From assembly GCF_001307295.1 (NCBI RefSeq), contig NZ_CP012700.1:4343001-4407000 (forward strand): a DNA stretch of 64,000 nucleotides, in the 5' to 3' direction. The position numbers were made by a program, and so were the translations under genes. This document shows, piece after piece, positions 34,589 to 43,469 of the stretch. The notes beneath the pieces are model-generated. The model did not search any database, was not told where the DNA came from, and was given only the letters and a program-made list of their open reading frames with translations. The stretch comes from Sphingopyxis macrogoltabida (lineage in GTDB: Bacteria; Pseudomonadota; Alphaproteobacteria; Sphingomonadales; Sphingomonadaceae). The number at the start of each line of letters is the position of its first letter. The first letter of the stretch is position 1.

Positions 34589-34937
34589 GCGGCCCCTCTT
34601 TCTCTCTTCATATATATTTTAATATAATTGTGGTGGTTTGTAGGTCGGCGGACAACGCGGCTTTAGGCGGGGGCGTCCCTTTTGCCAACAGCTTGACTCT
34701 GCCCTTCATGGGTAACGTTACGGAGTCGCCGGCCGCTATCCTCCTAATTCACAGCCTGTGGGTAAGAGTCGTCGCTTGTGGATAAGCGACAGAGCGGAAT
34801 CGACAAGGCGGGGGATGAATCCCGGCTGCCCAATTCATCCCTGCGCTTATACCGAAACTTATCCACAGGGGGATATTCGTCGTTGCAGACCCGATCCGGG
34901 ATTGCCTTTTTCCGCGGATTCCCGCCATGGTGGCGCG
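34589..34937. other. Probable chromosomal replication origin (oriC)
   Basis: This 349-bp gap has no gene. It holds two exact DnaA boxes: TTATCCACA at 34859-34867 (plus) and its complement at 34777-34785; a one-mismatch box lies at 34757-34765. A 20-bp run of only A and T (34610-34629) is a candidate unwinding element. Six GANTC methylation sites (34695, 34723, 34766, 34797, 34817, 34917) and a GTAACGTTAC palindrome (34712-34721) are also present. hemE borders it, and parAB with parS sites lies 9-13 kb away. Confidence 0.75.
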
Positions 34938-35750
34938 ATGGGCCGACTTCATCTGCACCTCATATCCGATTCCACGGGCGAGACGCTCGAAAATATCGCC
35001 AAGGCAGCGATCGCGCAGTTCGACGATGTCGAGGTGGTGCGGCATTTCTGGCCGATGGTGCGCTCGGAATCGCATCTCGACCGGATCATGGCCGAAGTGC
35101 AGGCCAGCCCGGGGATGATCCTCTTCACGCTTGTCAACGGTGAGCTGCGGGTCAGCCTCGAACGCCGCGCTAGCGCACTTAACCTGCCGACCGTCGCCGC
35201 GCTCGATGCGGTGACCGACGCCTTGTCGCGGATGCTCGGGCAGGAAGCGAAAGCGCGCCCCGGACGCCAGCATGCGCTCGACGCCGCCTATTTCGCGCGC
35301 GTCGAGGCCATTCAATTTACCGTTGCGCATGACGACGGCATCGGCTGGGAGAATTGGGAGCAGGCCGACATCGTCCTTGCCGGGGTCTCGCGCACCTCGA
35401 AGACGCCGACGAGCATCTATCTCGCCAACCGCGGATACAAGACCGCGAATATCCCGATCGTCCCCGAATCGCCGCCGCCGCAAGCGCTCTATCACCTCAA
35501 GCGGCCGATGGTCGTCGGGCTGACGACCGGACTCGACCGGCTGGTGCAGGTGCGCCGCAACCGGCTGCTCTCGCTCAATCAGGCGCCCGAGACGAGCTAT
35601 GTCGACGACGAGCGGGTCAAGGCCGAACTCGCTTACGCACGGCGGATGTTCGCCGATAATGGCTGGCCAGTGATCGACGTGACGCGCCGCTCGATCGAGG
35701 AGACGGCGGCCGCGGTGATCAAGCTGGTCGAAGATCGCGGCGCCGCATGA
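34938..35750 (+). CDS. Pyruvate, phosphate dikinase / PEP synthetase regulatory protein
   Basis: The 270-residue protein is a bifunctional kinase/phosphorylase of the DUF299 (PPRP/PSRP) family that turns PPDK or PEP synthetase off and on. The start HLHLISDSTGETL is diagnostic; the P-loop GVSRTSKTPTSIYLA lies near 150-164, and the C-terminal part has GLTTGLDRLVQVRR. The ATG at 34938 gives the conserved N-terminus; a longer frame runs back through the origin and is rejected. Its stop overlaps maf. Confidence 0.93.
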   Translation: MGRLHLHLISDSTGETLENIAKAAIAQFDDVEVVRHFWPMVRSESHLDRIMAEVQASPGMILFTLVNGELRVSLERRASALNLPTVAALDAVTDALSRMLGQEAKARPGRQHALDAAYFARVEAIQFTVAHDDGIGWENWEQADIVLAGVSRTSKTPTSIYLANRGYKTANIPIVPESPPPQALYHLKRPMVVGLTTGLDRLVQVRRNRLLSLNQAPETSYVDDERVKAELAYARRMFADNGWPVIDVTRRSIEETAAAVIKLVEDRGAA

Positions 35751-36346
35751 CGCAGCTTCTTCTCGCCTCGCAAAGCAGCGGCCGCGCCGCGATGCTCCGC
35801 GCCGCCGGGCTCGACTTCGAAACCACCGCGGCGCATGTCGACGAGGAAGCGCTCACTGCATCGTTGCTCGCGTCCGGCCAGACGCCGCGCAACATCGCCG
35901 ACGCGCTTGCTGAGGCAAAGGCGGTCAAGATCTCGTCGCGCCTCCCCGGGGTGACCGTGATCGGGGCCGATTCGACCCTCGCGCTCGACGACGGTGCGAT
36001 GCTGACCAAGCCCGAGAGCCCCGAAGACGCCGCTGATCACCTCCGTAGCATGGCGGGTGCGCGTCACCGGCTGTTCAGCGCCGCGGTTGCTGCACGCGAC
36101 GGGACGCCGGTGTGGCGGGCGATCGGCGAAGCGAAGCTGTGGATGCGCCCCTTGTCCGATGCCTTCATCGCCGACTATGTCGCGCGCGAATGGGACAGCA
36201 TCCGCTGGACCGTCGGCTGTTACGAAATCGAGGGGGCGGGCGTGCAATTGTTCGATCGGGTCGAGGGCGATCCCTGGACCATCATCGGCATGCCGATGCT
36301 GCCATTGCTTGCATGGCTGCGCGCGACGGGACTGGCGCCGTCATGA
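35747..36346 (+). CDS. maf: Maf-like nucleoside triphosphate pyrophosphatase
   Basis: The 199-residue protein hydrolyses non-canonical or modified nucleotides. LLASQSSGRAAML (4-16) is the P-loop-like Maf motif, and GADSTLALDDG (about 72-82) has the catalytic Asp. Later KPESPEDAADHLRSMAG is the typical third motif. It overlaps both neighbours by ATGA, so translation of this whole run is coupled. Confidence 0.95.
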   Translation: MTQLLLASQSSGRAAMLRAAGLDFETTAAHVDEEALTASLLASGQTPRNIADALAEAKAVKISSRLPGVTVIGADSTLALDDGAMLTKPESPEDAADHLRSMAGARHRLFSAAVAARDGTPVWRAIGEAKLWMRPLSDAFIADYVAREWDSIRWTVGCYEIEGAGVQLFDRVEGDPWTIIGMPMLPLLAWLRATGLAPS

Positions 36347-37161
36347 GCGGAATCGCTTATGCCGAAGTGATCGGCGATCCGATCGCGCACAGCAAATCGC
36401 CGTTGATCCACGGGTTTTGGCTCAAGGCGCTTGGTCTCGCCGGCGATTACCGGCGCGCGCATGTCGTACCCGACGCGCTTGCGGCCTTTATTGCCGAACG
36501 CCGCGACGATCCCGACTGGCGCGGGTGCAACGTGACCATCCCGCACAAGGTTGCGGTGATGGATCTGGTCGACGATCCCGGCAACATTCGCGGCACGATC
36601 GGCGCGATGAATACGGTGGTGCGGCAGAAGGACGGGACGCTGATCGGCACCAACACCGACGCGGCGGGTTTCTATGCGCCGCTCGCCGAACTCGACCTCG
36701 AAGGCGCGCCGGTGGCCGTCGTCGGCGCCGGTGGGGCGGCGCGCGCGGTGCTTTTCGCGCTCGCCCGCGCGAATGTCGGTCATGTCACGATCCTCAATCG
36801 CAGCCCGCTGAAAGCCATGGGCCTGCTCGCGACCTTCGGCTTGAAGGGCGATGTCGTTGGTCTCGATGCCGCGCTCCCCCCGGTCTCGTTGCTCGTCAAT
36901 TCGAGCAGCCTCGGCATGACCGGACAGCCGCCGCTCGACCTCGCCCTGTCGCCGCTTCCCGAAGAAGCGATCGTCTACGACCTAGTCTATTCGCCCCTGC
37001 AAACGGGGCTGCTCAAGGCGGCTGGCGCGCGCGGGCTCGACACCGTCGACGGGCTCGACATGCTGATTGGCCAGGCGGCGCTGGCGTTCGAACTGTTCTT
37101 CGGCGCGTCGCCGCCCGAGGGCCGCGACGACGAGCTTCGCGCCTTGCTGGTCGCGGCATGA
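36343..37161 (+). CDS. aroE: Shikimate dehydrogenase (NADP+)
   Basis: The 272-residue enzyme reduces 3-dehydroshikimate. It shows the shikimate-binding N-terminal VIGDPIAHSKSPLIHGF, the catalytic Lys in NVTIPHKV, NTD in GTNTDAAGF, and the NADP motif VVGAGGAARAVLFAL. The start is the ATG inside the maf stop. Length is normal. It overlaps coaE by ATGA. Confidence 0.97.
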   Translation: MSGIAYAEVIGDPIAHSKSPLIHGFWLKALGLAGDYRRAHVVPDALAAFIAERRDDPDWRGCNVTIPHKVAVMDLVDDPGNIRGTIGAMNTVVRQKDGTLIGTNTDAAGFYAPLAELDLEGAPVAVVGAGGAARAVLFALARANVGHVTILNRSPLKAMGLLATFGLKGDVVGLDAALPPVSLLVNSSSLGMTGQPPLDLALSPLPEEAIVYDLVYSPLQTGLLKAAGARGLDTVDGLDMLIGQAALAFELFFGASPPEGRDDELRALLVAA

Positions 37162-37781
37162 CGCATCGCCCGCGCCCCGGTTCGCGGCTCCGCCGTCCTT
37201 TCGTCCTCGGTCTCACCGGCTCGATCGGCATGGGCAAGTCGACCGCGGCGGCGATGTTCGAACGCGAAGGCGTGCCGGTGTTCGACGCCGATGCCGAGGT
37301 GCACCGGTTGCAGGGGCCCGGCGGCGATCTCGTCGCGGCGATCGAGGCGCGCTTTCCGGGCACCACCGGGCCGGGCGGCGTCGACCGGCAAAAGCTCGGC
37401 GGCCGGGTCCTCGGCAACACCCACGAACTCGCGGCGCTCGAGGCGATCGTCCATCCGGCGGTCGGCAAGGCGCAGCGGCGATTCCTGACGAAGCACCGCG
37501 CGCGCGACGTCGTCGTGCTCGACATCCCGCTGCTGTTCGAAAAGGGTGGCTGGCGTAGGGTCGGTGCGATCGCGGTCGTGTCGGCGCCGGCGTGGATGCA
37601 AAGAAAGCGCGTCATGCGCCGTCCGGGCATGACCGCGGCGAAGCTCAAGGCGATTCGCCGCCTGCAGGTGCCCGACCGCGTCAAACGGTCGCGCGCCGAT
37701 TTCATCATCGAAACGGGCCGTCCCAAAAGCGAGACACACCGCCAGATTCGCTTCATCGCCTCTTGTTTCCGCGCCCGATAG
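37158..37781 (+). CDS. coaE: Dephospho-CoA kinase
   Basis: The 207-residue kinase performs the last step of coenzyme A synthesis. Walker A GLTGSIGMGKSTAA (about 18-31) and the DADAEVHRL and LDIPLLFE motifs are as expected. The start follows the ATGA overlap with aroE; the preceding RPRPGSRLRRP tail is a short basic extension. Confidence 0.95.
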   Translation: MTHRPRPGSRLRRPFVLGLTGSIGMGKSTAAAMFEREGVPVFDADAEVHRLQGPGGDLVAAIEARFPGTTGPGGVDRQKLGGRVLGNTHELAALEAIVHPAVGKAQRRFLTKHRARDVVVLDIPLLFEKGGWRRVGAIAVVSAPAWMQRKRVMRRPGMTAAKLKAIRRLQVPDRVKRSRADFIIETGRPKSETHRQIRFIASCFRAR

Positions 37782-37800
37782 GGTCCAGATTGAGCCTTCG

Positions 37801-38499
37801 ATGCGAGAGATTATCTTCGATACCGAAACCACGGGGTTCGATCCCAAAACCGGGGACAGGCTGGTCGAAATCGGGTGCATCGAACTGGTCGACCGCCGTG
37901 AAACGGGCCAGAGCTTTCACGCCTATTTCAACCCCGAACGCGACATGCCCGCCGCCGCCGAAGCGGTGCACGGCCTGTCGATCCAGTTCCTGTCCGACAA
38001 GCCGCTGTTTGCGGCGCGGGTCGACGAATTGCTCGAATTTCTCGGCGACGCGCCGCTGATCGCGCACAACGCCGTGTTCGACTTCGGCTTCGTCAACGCC
38101 GAACTCGCGCGCGCCGGCCGGCCGGCGCTCGACATGGCGCGCATGTGCTGCACCGTCCAGATGGCGCGCAAGCTGCATCCGGGAGCGAAACACAGCCTCG
38201 ATGCGCTCTGTACGCGCTACGGCATCGATCGCAGCCATCGCGTCAAGCACGGCGCCTTGCTCGACGCCGAACTGCTCGCGCATCTTTACATCGAAATGAC
38301 CGGCGGGCGGCAGATCGGGCTCGGATTGGCCACCTCGCCTGCCGCTGTCCCGGTCGCTGCGACTGCCGCCGCCGCCCCGCGCATCGGCGCGCGTCCGTTT
38401 CGCGAACCCCGCCCCCATGTCGCATCGGCCGCCGAACTCGCGCGCCATGCCGAATTTGTCGCAGGGCTGAACCAGCCGCTGTGGCTCGATACGGTGTGA
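37801..38499 (+). CDS. dnaQ: DNA polymerase III epsilon subunit (proofreading exonuclease)
   Basis: The 232-residue protein has the DEDDh 3'-5' exonuclease motifs: DTETTGFDP (Exo I, about 7-15), HNAVFDFGFV (Exo II, about 81-90), and a HGALLDAELLA (Exo III, about 149-159). The Ala/Pro-rich C-terminal stretch (about 175-205) is the flexible linker to the alpha subunit. It begins 19 bp after coaE. Confidence 0.95.
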   Translation: MREIIFDTETTGFDPKTGDRLVEIGCIELVDRRETGQSFHAYFNPERDMPAAAEAVHGLSIQFLSDKPLFAARVDELLEFLGDAPLIAHNAVFDFGFVNAELARAGRPALDMARMCCTVQMARKLHPGAKHSLDALCTRYGIDRSHRVKHGALLDAELLAHLYIEMTGGRQIGLGLATSPAAVPVAATAAAAPRIGARPFREPRPHVASAAELARHAEFVAGLNQPLWLDTV

Positions 38500-38546
38500 T
38501 GACTTCTCCCTGATGTCATCGCGCCGGCCATAGAAGGAGAAGAAAA

Positions 38547-39119
38547 ATGGAAATCCGCGTCTCTGGCCACCAGATCGAAACCGGCGAAGCGCTCCAGGCG
38601 CATGTGTCGGACCGGATGAACGCGATTGCCGACAAATATTTCTCGCGCGCGATCGGGGCGCACGCGACGTTCGGGAAAGGGCCGCACGACAGTTTTCAGT
38701 GCGATATCGTCGCGCATGTGATGCAGGGGCTGGTTCTCAAGGGCCACGGCCAGGCGCAGGACGCGCACGTCGCGTTCGAGGGTGCCGCCGAGCGCATCGA
38801 AAAGCAGCTCCGCCGCTATATGCGACGTTTGAAGGATCATAATGGCGCGGGCCATCCGTCGCCGACGATCGACGAGATCGAGGATAATGCGAGCTATATC
38901 GTTTTCGACGGCGGCGGTGAGGAAGACGATGCCGGCGACGCGCCCGCGATCATCGCCGAAACGCGCGTCGACATCCCGACCAGCAGCGTGTCCGATGCGG
39001 TGATGATGCTCGACCTTCGCGACACCAATGCGCTGCTCTTCGTCAACAGCAAGACGGGCTCGCACAACATGGTCTATCGCCGCCGCGACGGAACGATCGG
39101 ATGGGTCGAACCGCAATAG
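38547..39119 (+). CDS. hpf: Ribosome hibernation promoting factor, long form
   Basis: The 190-residue protein has the N-terminal HPF/RaiA domain (residues 1-100, MEIRVSGHQIETGEAL) and a C-terminal dimerisation domain (about 130-185, starting RVDIPTSSVSDAVMMLDLR and containing NALLFVNSKTG). This long form makes 100S ribosome dimers in stationary phase. An AGAAGGAG site is close to the ATG. The hairpin after it suggests the transcript ends there. Confidence 0.95.
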   Translation: MEIRVSGHQIETGEALQAHVSDRMNAIADKYFSRAIGAHATFGKGPHDSFQCDIVAHVMQGLVLKGHGQAQDAHVAFEGAAERIEKQLRRYMRRLKDHNGAGHPSPTIDEIEDNASYIVFDGGGEEDDAGDAPAIIAETRVDIPTSSVSDAVMMLDLRDTNALLFVNSKTGSHNMVYRRRDGTIGWVEPQ

Positions 39120-39141
39120 GGCTGGATTTTCTCTGCCAACC

Positions 39142-39175
39142 GGCATAAGGGCCGCGCCCATCAACGCCCTATGCC
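39142..39175 (+). terminator. Hairpin after hpf
   Basis: A 10-bp stem (GGCATA(A)GGGC with its complement, one bulged A) and a 13-base loop follow the hpf stop by 22 bp. A short GCTTT follows, so it is a weak intrinsic terminator or an mRNA 3' end. Confidence 0.4.
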
Positions 39176-39272
39176 GCTTTGGCTGGGTTCCGGCACGACC
39201 GATCCGCGATAGATTGCCCCCAAGCTGAATCCGGGCGGCAATCCCGGCGGCAATATAGATTTGACCAGAGCG

Positions 39273-39737
39273 ATGAACCTGTCTTCCCTTCTTTACCCCG
39301 CGACCGTGCGTGCGCATGTACAGCTCGATTCGAAAAAGGCGCTTTTCCCCTTTCTCGGCGATCTCGCGAGCCGCTCGCTCGGCCTCGATGCCGGCGAAGT
39401 CAGCGAAGCGCTCCTCGAACGCGAACGACTCGGCTCGACCGGCTTCGGTCGCGGCATTGCGCTGCCGCACGCCAAGATGGCCGACCTGTCGGGCGTCCGC
39501 GGCCTGTTCCTGCAACTCGCGCGCCCGATCGATTTCCAGGCGGTCGACGGCTTGCCCGTCGACCTGCTGTTCGTCCTGTTGTCGCCGCTTGATGCCGGCG
39601 CCGACCATCTGAAGGCGCTGGCGGGCGTGTCGCGGATGCTCCGCAACGACAGCATCGCCGACCGGCTGCGCGGCGCGAAGAGCGACGAGGCGCTGTATGC
39701 CTTGCTCGCCGACGGCGAAACGCGTGACGCGGCGTAG
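39273..39737 (+). CDS. ptsN: PTS IIA-like nitrogen regulatory protein
   Basis: The 154-residue IIA(Ntr) protein accepts phosphate from the nitrogen PTS. The phosphorylated His lies in GIALPHAKM (about 63-71). The frame also has TTG four codons upstream; the ATG at 39273 gives the conserved MNLSSLL start. It follows hpf, a common order. A large triple-hairpin repeat starts 4 bp after the stop. Confidence 0.92.
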   Translation: MNLSSLLYPATVRAHVQLDSKKALFPFLGDLASRSLGLDAGEVSEALLERERLGSTGFGRGIALPHAKMADLSGVRGLFLQLARPIDFQAVDGLPVDLLFVLLSPLDAGADHLKALAGVSRMLRNDSIADRLRGAKSDEALYALLADGETRDAA

Positions 39738-39741
39738 ATTG

Positions 39742-39861
39742 ATCCACTAACGTGGATACGGCACCGGCCCGCTCCCCCACCCGGCCTCCCCTAGGATACT
39801 ACGATAGGGAGGCCGGGTGGGGGAGCGGGCCGGTGCCGTCTCGTTTCAGCGAAGCTGAAAC
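39742..39861. repeat. Triple-hairpin element, copy A
   Basis: Three consecutive hairpins are seen. The first is ATCCAC/GTGGAT with a TAAC loop (39742-39757). The second is a perfect 33-bp stem (39758-39790 with 39807-39839, 16-base loop). The third is GTTTCAGC/GCTGAAAC (39843-39861). It begins 4 bp after ptsN stop and ends 15 bp before the DUF1491 start. A second copy with the same order lies at 44815-44935. Confidence 0.9.
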
Positions 39862-39876
39862 GGAGCACAGACTCCT

Positions 39877-40212
39877 ATGACCCGCCTCACCAGCCGCTTT
39901 CTCGTCGACCTGCTCTTGCGCCGGACCGAAGCCGCCGGTGGCTTCGCCGCGATTCTCGCGCGCGGCGACGAAACCTCGGGCGTCATCCTCGTCCAGTGCA
40001 GCGATCGCGGGCAAGCCGGACCCTTGCTCGAACGGCGTTTTTCACCGGCTGGCTATGTCTGGGAAGCGGTCGGACCGGCCGATGACAGCGATGGTGAATC
40101 GCGCGAAAACTATCAAAACCGGCGGCGAAAGGCTGATCCCGATCTGTGGCTGGTCGAACTGGATATCGCAGATGCGCCACAGCTCGTCGCGGAGTGGGCG
40201 GCGTTAACTTGA
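39877..40212 (+). CDS. DUF1491 family protein
   Basis: The 111-residue protein matches DUF1491: N-terminal RFLVDLLLRRTEAAGGFA, then GDETSGVILVQ, and a C-terminal LWLVELDIADAPQLV. No function is established. It lies after repeat copy A and is followed by a 195-bp gap to the SleB-like gene in which I see no clear element. Confidence 0.78.
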   Translation: MTRLTSRFLVDLLLRRTEAAGGFAAILARGDETSGVILVQCSDRGQAGPLLERRFSPAGYVWEAVGPADDSDGESRENYQNRRRKADPDLWLVELDIADAPQLVAEWAALT

Positions 40213-40407
40213 CTCCGTTGCGCCGCAACATAGGTGGCGCGCAATCGATAACGCGTAGGTCGTTCCGCGGGTTGCATTGCTTCGGCAAACGCCCGGCAAA
40301 ACGGTTCGGACACGCAGTCGGACGATGACCGACAGGCGATATGCGGACCATAGTCCCCCGCCTGTGTTGAGAGGTTCGGTTCATCGGCCGCACTTTTGAC
40401 GGACACT

Positions 40408-41076
40408 ATGAGTCGCATATTGAACGTAGCCAGCGTGGCTGCCGTCGGCATGACTGCCGCCACCATGCTGCTTCTGGCGGAACCCGGTTTCGCCAGCGAC
40501 CTGGCCGCAGAGGCCAATCTCCCCGCGATCACCCTGCCGGGCATCGATGTGCCGGCCACGGCCGAAACGGCGGATCTGTCGGCCGCAGGCGAAGAGCTGG
40601 CCGACCAAGATAGCGATCACGAGGACGATCAGTCGATTGCCACGCCGAAGCCGGCGCCGGTAACCGCCGAATCGCTCGCCGCGCTCGTCGACGCGACATC
40701 GCATCCCGCCACCATCGATTCCGAACTGCGCTGCCTTGCCGGCGCGGTCTATTTCGAATCGCGCGGCGAATCGCTCGTCGGCCAGCTCGCGGTCGCGCAT
40801 GTCGTGATCAACCGCGCCAAATCCGGTCGCTTCCCCACCAGCCTGTGCGGCGTCGTCCATCAGAAAAGCCAGTTCAGCTTCGTGCGCGGCGGCAAGATGC
40901 CCGCCGTCCGCAATGCCGCGCAGTGGGACAATGCGGTCGCGATCGCCCAGATCGCCCGCGACGGCAGCTGGAAGAACAACGCGCCGGGCGCGCTCTTCTT
41001 CCACGCCCGCCACGTCTCGCCGGGTTGGCGCAAGACGCGCATCGCGCAGATCGACAACCACATCTTCTATCGCTGA
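40408..41076 (+). CDS. SleB-like cell wall hydrolase
   Basis: The 222-residue protein has a signal peptide (about 1-28), an acidic linker (about 60-80) and a C-terminal Hydrolase_2 (SleB) domain (about 100-222) with ELRCLAGAVYFESRGE, the Glu of which is the catalytic residue in this lysozyme-like group. VINRAKSGRFP and FFHARHVSPGW are typical. It would cleave peptidoglycan, probably in the periplasm. An upstream TTG four codons earlier is the alternative start. Confidence 0.88.
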   Translation: MSRILNVASVAAVGMTAATMLLLAEPGFASDLAAEANLPAITLPGIDVPATAETADLSAAGEELADQDSDHEDDQSIATPKPAPVTAESLAALVDATSHPATIDSELRCLAGAVYFESRGESLVGQLAVAHVVINRAKSGRFPTSLCGVVHQKSQFSFVRGGKMPAVRNAAQWDNAVAIAQIARDGSWKNNAPGALFFHARHVSPGWRKTRIAQIDNHIFYR

Positions 41077-41168
41077 GGCGATTCGCTCCTCCCTGCGGCG
41101 ATGCCGCGGGGAGGATGCGCTGCATCCCGTTCATTGCCAAGCCATCTATTCGGGCGCATGATAGCGGG

Positions 41169-41813
41169 ATGAAGCTTCATCTTTCTGCCGCCATGCTTTC
41201 GGCCATGGCGCTCACGCTCGGCGGCTGCGCGACGGCCGTGCCGCCGGTCGAAGTCACCCGATTCCATGCGGCTGCTCCGACGGGCTGGGCGGCGGGGACG
41301 CGTTATGTCGTCGATACCGTACCGCTCGGCGATCCGGCGGCGCCAGATGGAGTTGGGGTCGGCGCGAGCGGGCAGTCGCTCGAATGGGACAGCTACCGTG
41401 CCGCGGTCGAACGTCAGTTACAGCTTCAGGGCTTCGTTCCCGCCGAAAATGGCGCCCGCGCGCCGCTCAAGGTGCGGATCGGTTTCGACCGCGCCGACCG
41501 CAACGCCGGGGTCGGCAAACGCTCGCCGGTGTCGGTCGGCGTCGGCGGGTCGACCGGCAGCTACGGTTCGGGGGTCGGGCTCGGCATCGGAATCAACCTC
41601 GGCGGCGGCGGCTCGAAATGGATGCTCGACCTGCAGCTCGCGGTGCGCATCGACGATGCCGCGACCGGGCAGGCGCTGTGGGAAGGCCGCGCGCTGACCG
41701 CGGTTTCGGCGAAGGCGCCGGCGGCGCAGCCGTCGCTCGCGGCGGCGAAATTGGCCGATGCGTTATTCACGGGCTTCCCCGGCGAATCGGGACGCACTAT
41801 CACGGTCAAATGA
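41169..41813 (+). CDS. DUF4136 lipoprotein
   Basis: The 214-residue protein begins with a lipoprotein signal ending LGGCAT (lipid Cys near 19). The mature domain ends in a Gly-rich segment and a strand-loop [19 protein letters not shown], the typical DUF4136 close. DUF4136 proteins are outer-membrane lipoproteins of unknown function. The start ATG at 41169 is set by the lipobox. Its stop overlaps the carboxypeptidase start by ATGA. Confidence 0.8.
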   Translation: MKLHLSAAMLSAMALTLGGCATAVPPVEVTRFHAAAPTGWAAGTRYVVDTVPLGDPAAPDGVGVGASGQSLEWDSYRAAVERQLQLQGFVPAENGARAPLKVRIGFDRADRNAGVGKRSPVSVGVGGSTGSYGSGVGLGIGINLGGGGSKWMLDLQLAVRIDDAATGQALWEGRALTAVSAKAPAAQPSLAAAKLADALFTGFPGESGRTITVK

Positions 41814-42919
41814 CCATCACCATCAACGCCGCTTTCGACAGCGGCAACATCGTCGTGGATGCCATCGACGGCACGTCCGCCCGCCTGTCGATCCGCAAGG
41901 ACCGCGATTCGGATTTCTTCCAGTGGTTTCACTTCCGCGTCGGCTGCGCGGTCGGCGATGCCCTCGAACTGGCGATCGCCGGGCTCGCCGACTCGGCCTA
42001 TCCCGACGGCTGGCCGGGCTATGCCGCCTGCGCCAGCTATGATCGCGAAAACTGGTTCCGCCTCGATACCGGCTACGATGCGGGAACGTTGACGATCCGC
42101 CACACCGCCGAAAGCCAGATTCTCTGGATCGCCTATTTCGCGCCCTATTCGATGGAGCGGCACCACGACCTTGTGGCTTCGGTCGCCGAATGCGAAGGCG
42201 TGACCTATCGCTGCCTCGGTACCAGCCTCGAAGGCCAGCCGATCGACTGTCTCGAACTCGGCACAGGCGACACGCAGGTTTGGCTCTATGCGCGCCAGCA
42301 CCCGGGTGAGAGCATGGCCGAATGGTGGATGGAGGGCGCGCTCGAAAAGCTCACCGATCCTGCCGATCCGCAGGCGCGTTCGCTGCGGCAGAAATGCCGC
42401 TTCCACATCGTCCCGAACATGAATCCCGACGGCTCGCGCCGCGGGCATTTGCGCACCAATTATGCGGGCGTGAACCTCAACCGCGAATGGGATAATCCGA
42501 CTGCCGAACGCAGTCCGGAGGTCTTGTGCGTGCGCAACGCGATGGACGAAAGCGGCGTCGACTGGGCGATGGACGTCCATGGCGACGAAGCGATTCCCGC
42601 GGTATTCCTCGCGGGGTTCGAGGGCATCCCGTCGCTGAAGCCCGGGCAGATGGAAAAATACAAGGCGTTCCAGACCGCGCTCGCGGCGAATACGCCCGAT
42701 TTTCAGGTCGAGCTCGGCTATGTCGAATCGGCACCCGGCCAGGCGAATCTCACGATGTCGACGACGCAGCTCGCCGAACGCTTCGGCGCGGTGACGATGA
42801 CGCTCGAAATGCCGTTCAAGGACAATCGCGACCTGCCCGACCCGGTCGCCGGCTGGTCGCCCGAGCGCTCGAAGCTGCTCGCGCATGCCTGTCTCGCGAC
42901 GCTGGATCAGATGCTGTGA
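41810..42919 (+). CDS. M14 zinc carboxypeptidase (cytosolic carboxypeptidase-like)
   Basis: The 369-residue protein has an N-terminal beta domain (1-120) and an M14 catalytic domain. Zinc ligands are His164 and Glu167 (HPGE) and His257 (DVHGDE); the general base is Glu333 in TLEMPFK. This pair, with an N-terminal beta sandwich, resembles the AGBL/CCP group of M14 enzymes. No signal peptide is present, so it is probably cytosolic. Coupled by ATGA to the lipoprotein gene and by GTGA to the GNAT gene. The substrate is unknown. Confidence 0.85.
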   Translation: MTITINAAFDSGNIVVDAIDGTSARLSIRKDRDSDFFQWFHFRVGCAVGDALELAIAGLADSAYPDGWPGYAACASYDRENWFRLDTGYDAGTLTIRHTAESQILWIAYFAPYSMERHHDLVASVAECEGVTYRCLGTSLEGQPIDCLELGTGDTQVWLYARQHPGESMAEWWMEGALEKLTDPADPQARSLRQKCRFHIVPNMNPDGSRRGHLRTNYAGVNLNREWDNPTAERSPEVLCVRNAMDESGVDWAMDVHGDEAIPAVFLAGFEGIPSLKPGQMEKYKAFQTALAANTPDFQVELGYVESAPGQANLTMSTTQLAERFGAVTMTLEMPFKDNRDLPDPVAGWSPERSKLLAHACLATLDQML

Positions 42920-43395
42920 GCGGGCAAGCGGACGGGGCGTGGCGGATCGTCGAAGACGATCTGTCGGGCGCCCCGATCCGCGCGCTGCTCGAACAGCATT
43001 TCGCGGGCATGCTCGCCAATTCGCCGGCGGGGAGCTGTCATTTCCTCGATTTCGAGGGGCTGCGCGCCGGCGGCGTGACCTTCTGGTCGATCCACAAGGG
43101 CGATGCGCTTGCCGGGTGCGGCGCACTCAAGCAACTCGATCCCGGTCATGGCGAAATCAAGTCGATGCGCACCGCCGACGCCTTTTTGCGGCAGGGGGTC
43201 GCGGCGCGGATGCTGGAACATGTCGTCGCAACAGCGCGGTCGCGGGGACTTGCACGCCTCAGCCTCGAAACCGGATCGGGCCCGGCGTTCGCGCCTGCGC
43301 TGGCGCTCTATGCGCGCCATGGCTTCGAAGAATGCGGACCCTTTGCCGATTATAAACCCGATCCGTTCAGCCGCTTCATGACGCGCGCGCTCTAG
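42916..43395 (+). CDS. GNAT-family N-acetyltransferase
   Basis: The 159-residue protein has the GNAT fold with the acetyl-CoA motif in the [20 protein letters not shown] region (about 93-112) and the later [12 protein letters not shown] strand-loop. The start is GTG at 42916, overlapping the previous stop. Its place in a coupled unit with the carboxypeptidase suggests a shared role, unknown. A hairpin for the convergent hsp20 gene follows. Confidence 0.85.
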   Translation: MSGQADGAWRIVEDDLSGAPIRALLEQHFAGMLANSPAGSCHFLDFEGLRAGGVTFWSIHKGDALAGCGALKQLDPGHGEIKSMRTADAFLRQGVAARMLEHVVATARSRGLARLSLETGSGPAFAPALALYARHGFEECGPFADYKPDPFSRFMTRAL

Positions 43396-43404
43396 ACGGC
43401 AAAA

Positions 43405-43432
43405 CGGGGCCCGGAAGGGACTCCGGACCCCG
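43405..43432 (-). terminator. Terminator of the hsp20 gene
   Basis: On the minus strand an 11-bp stem with one mismatch (CGGGGTCCGGA pairing) and a 6-base loop is followed by TTTT. It lies 37 bp beyond the hsp20 stop. Confidence 0.7.
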
Positions 43433-43469
43433 TTCGAACGTCCCGCGGGACGTGGCGGCCAACGGCGCG

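Noticed and set aside
34712..34721. GTAACGTTAC palindrome as a separate regulatory site
   Set aside because: A 10-bp palindrome can occur by chance; it is mentioned only as part of the origin region.
39742..39861. Copy A of the triple hairpin read as a simple rho-independent terminator of ptsN
   Set aside because: No T run follows the long stem, the same three-hairpin order recurs at 44815-44935, and stem changes are compensated, so it is listed as a repeated structural element.
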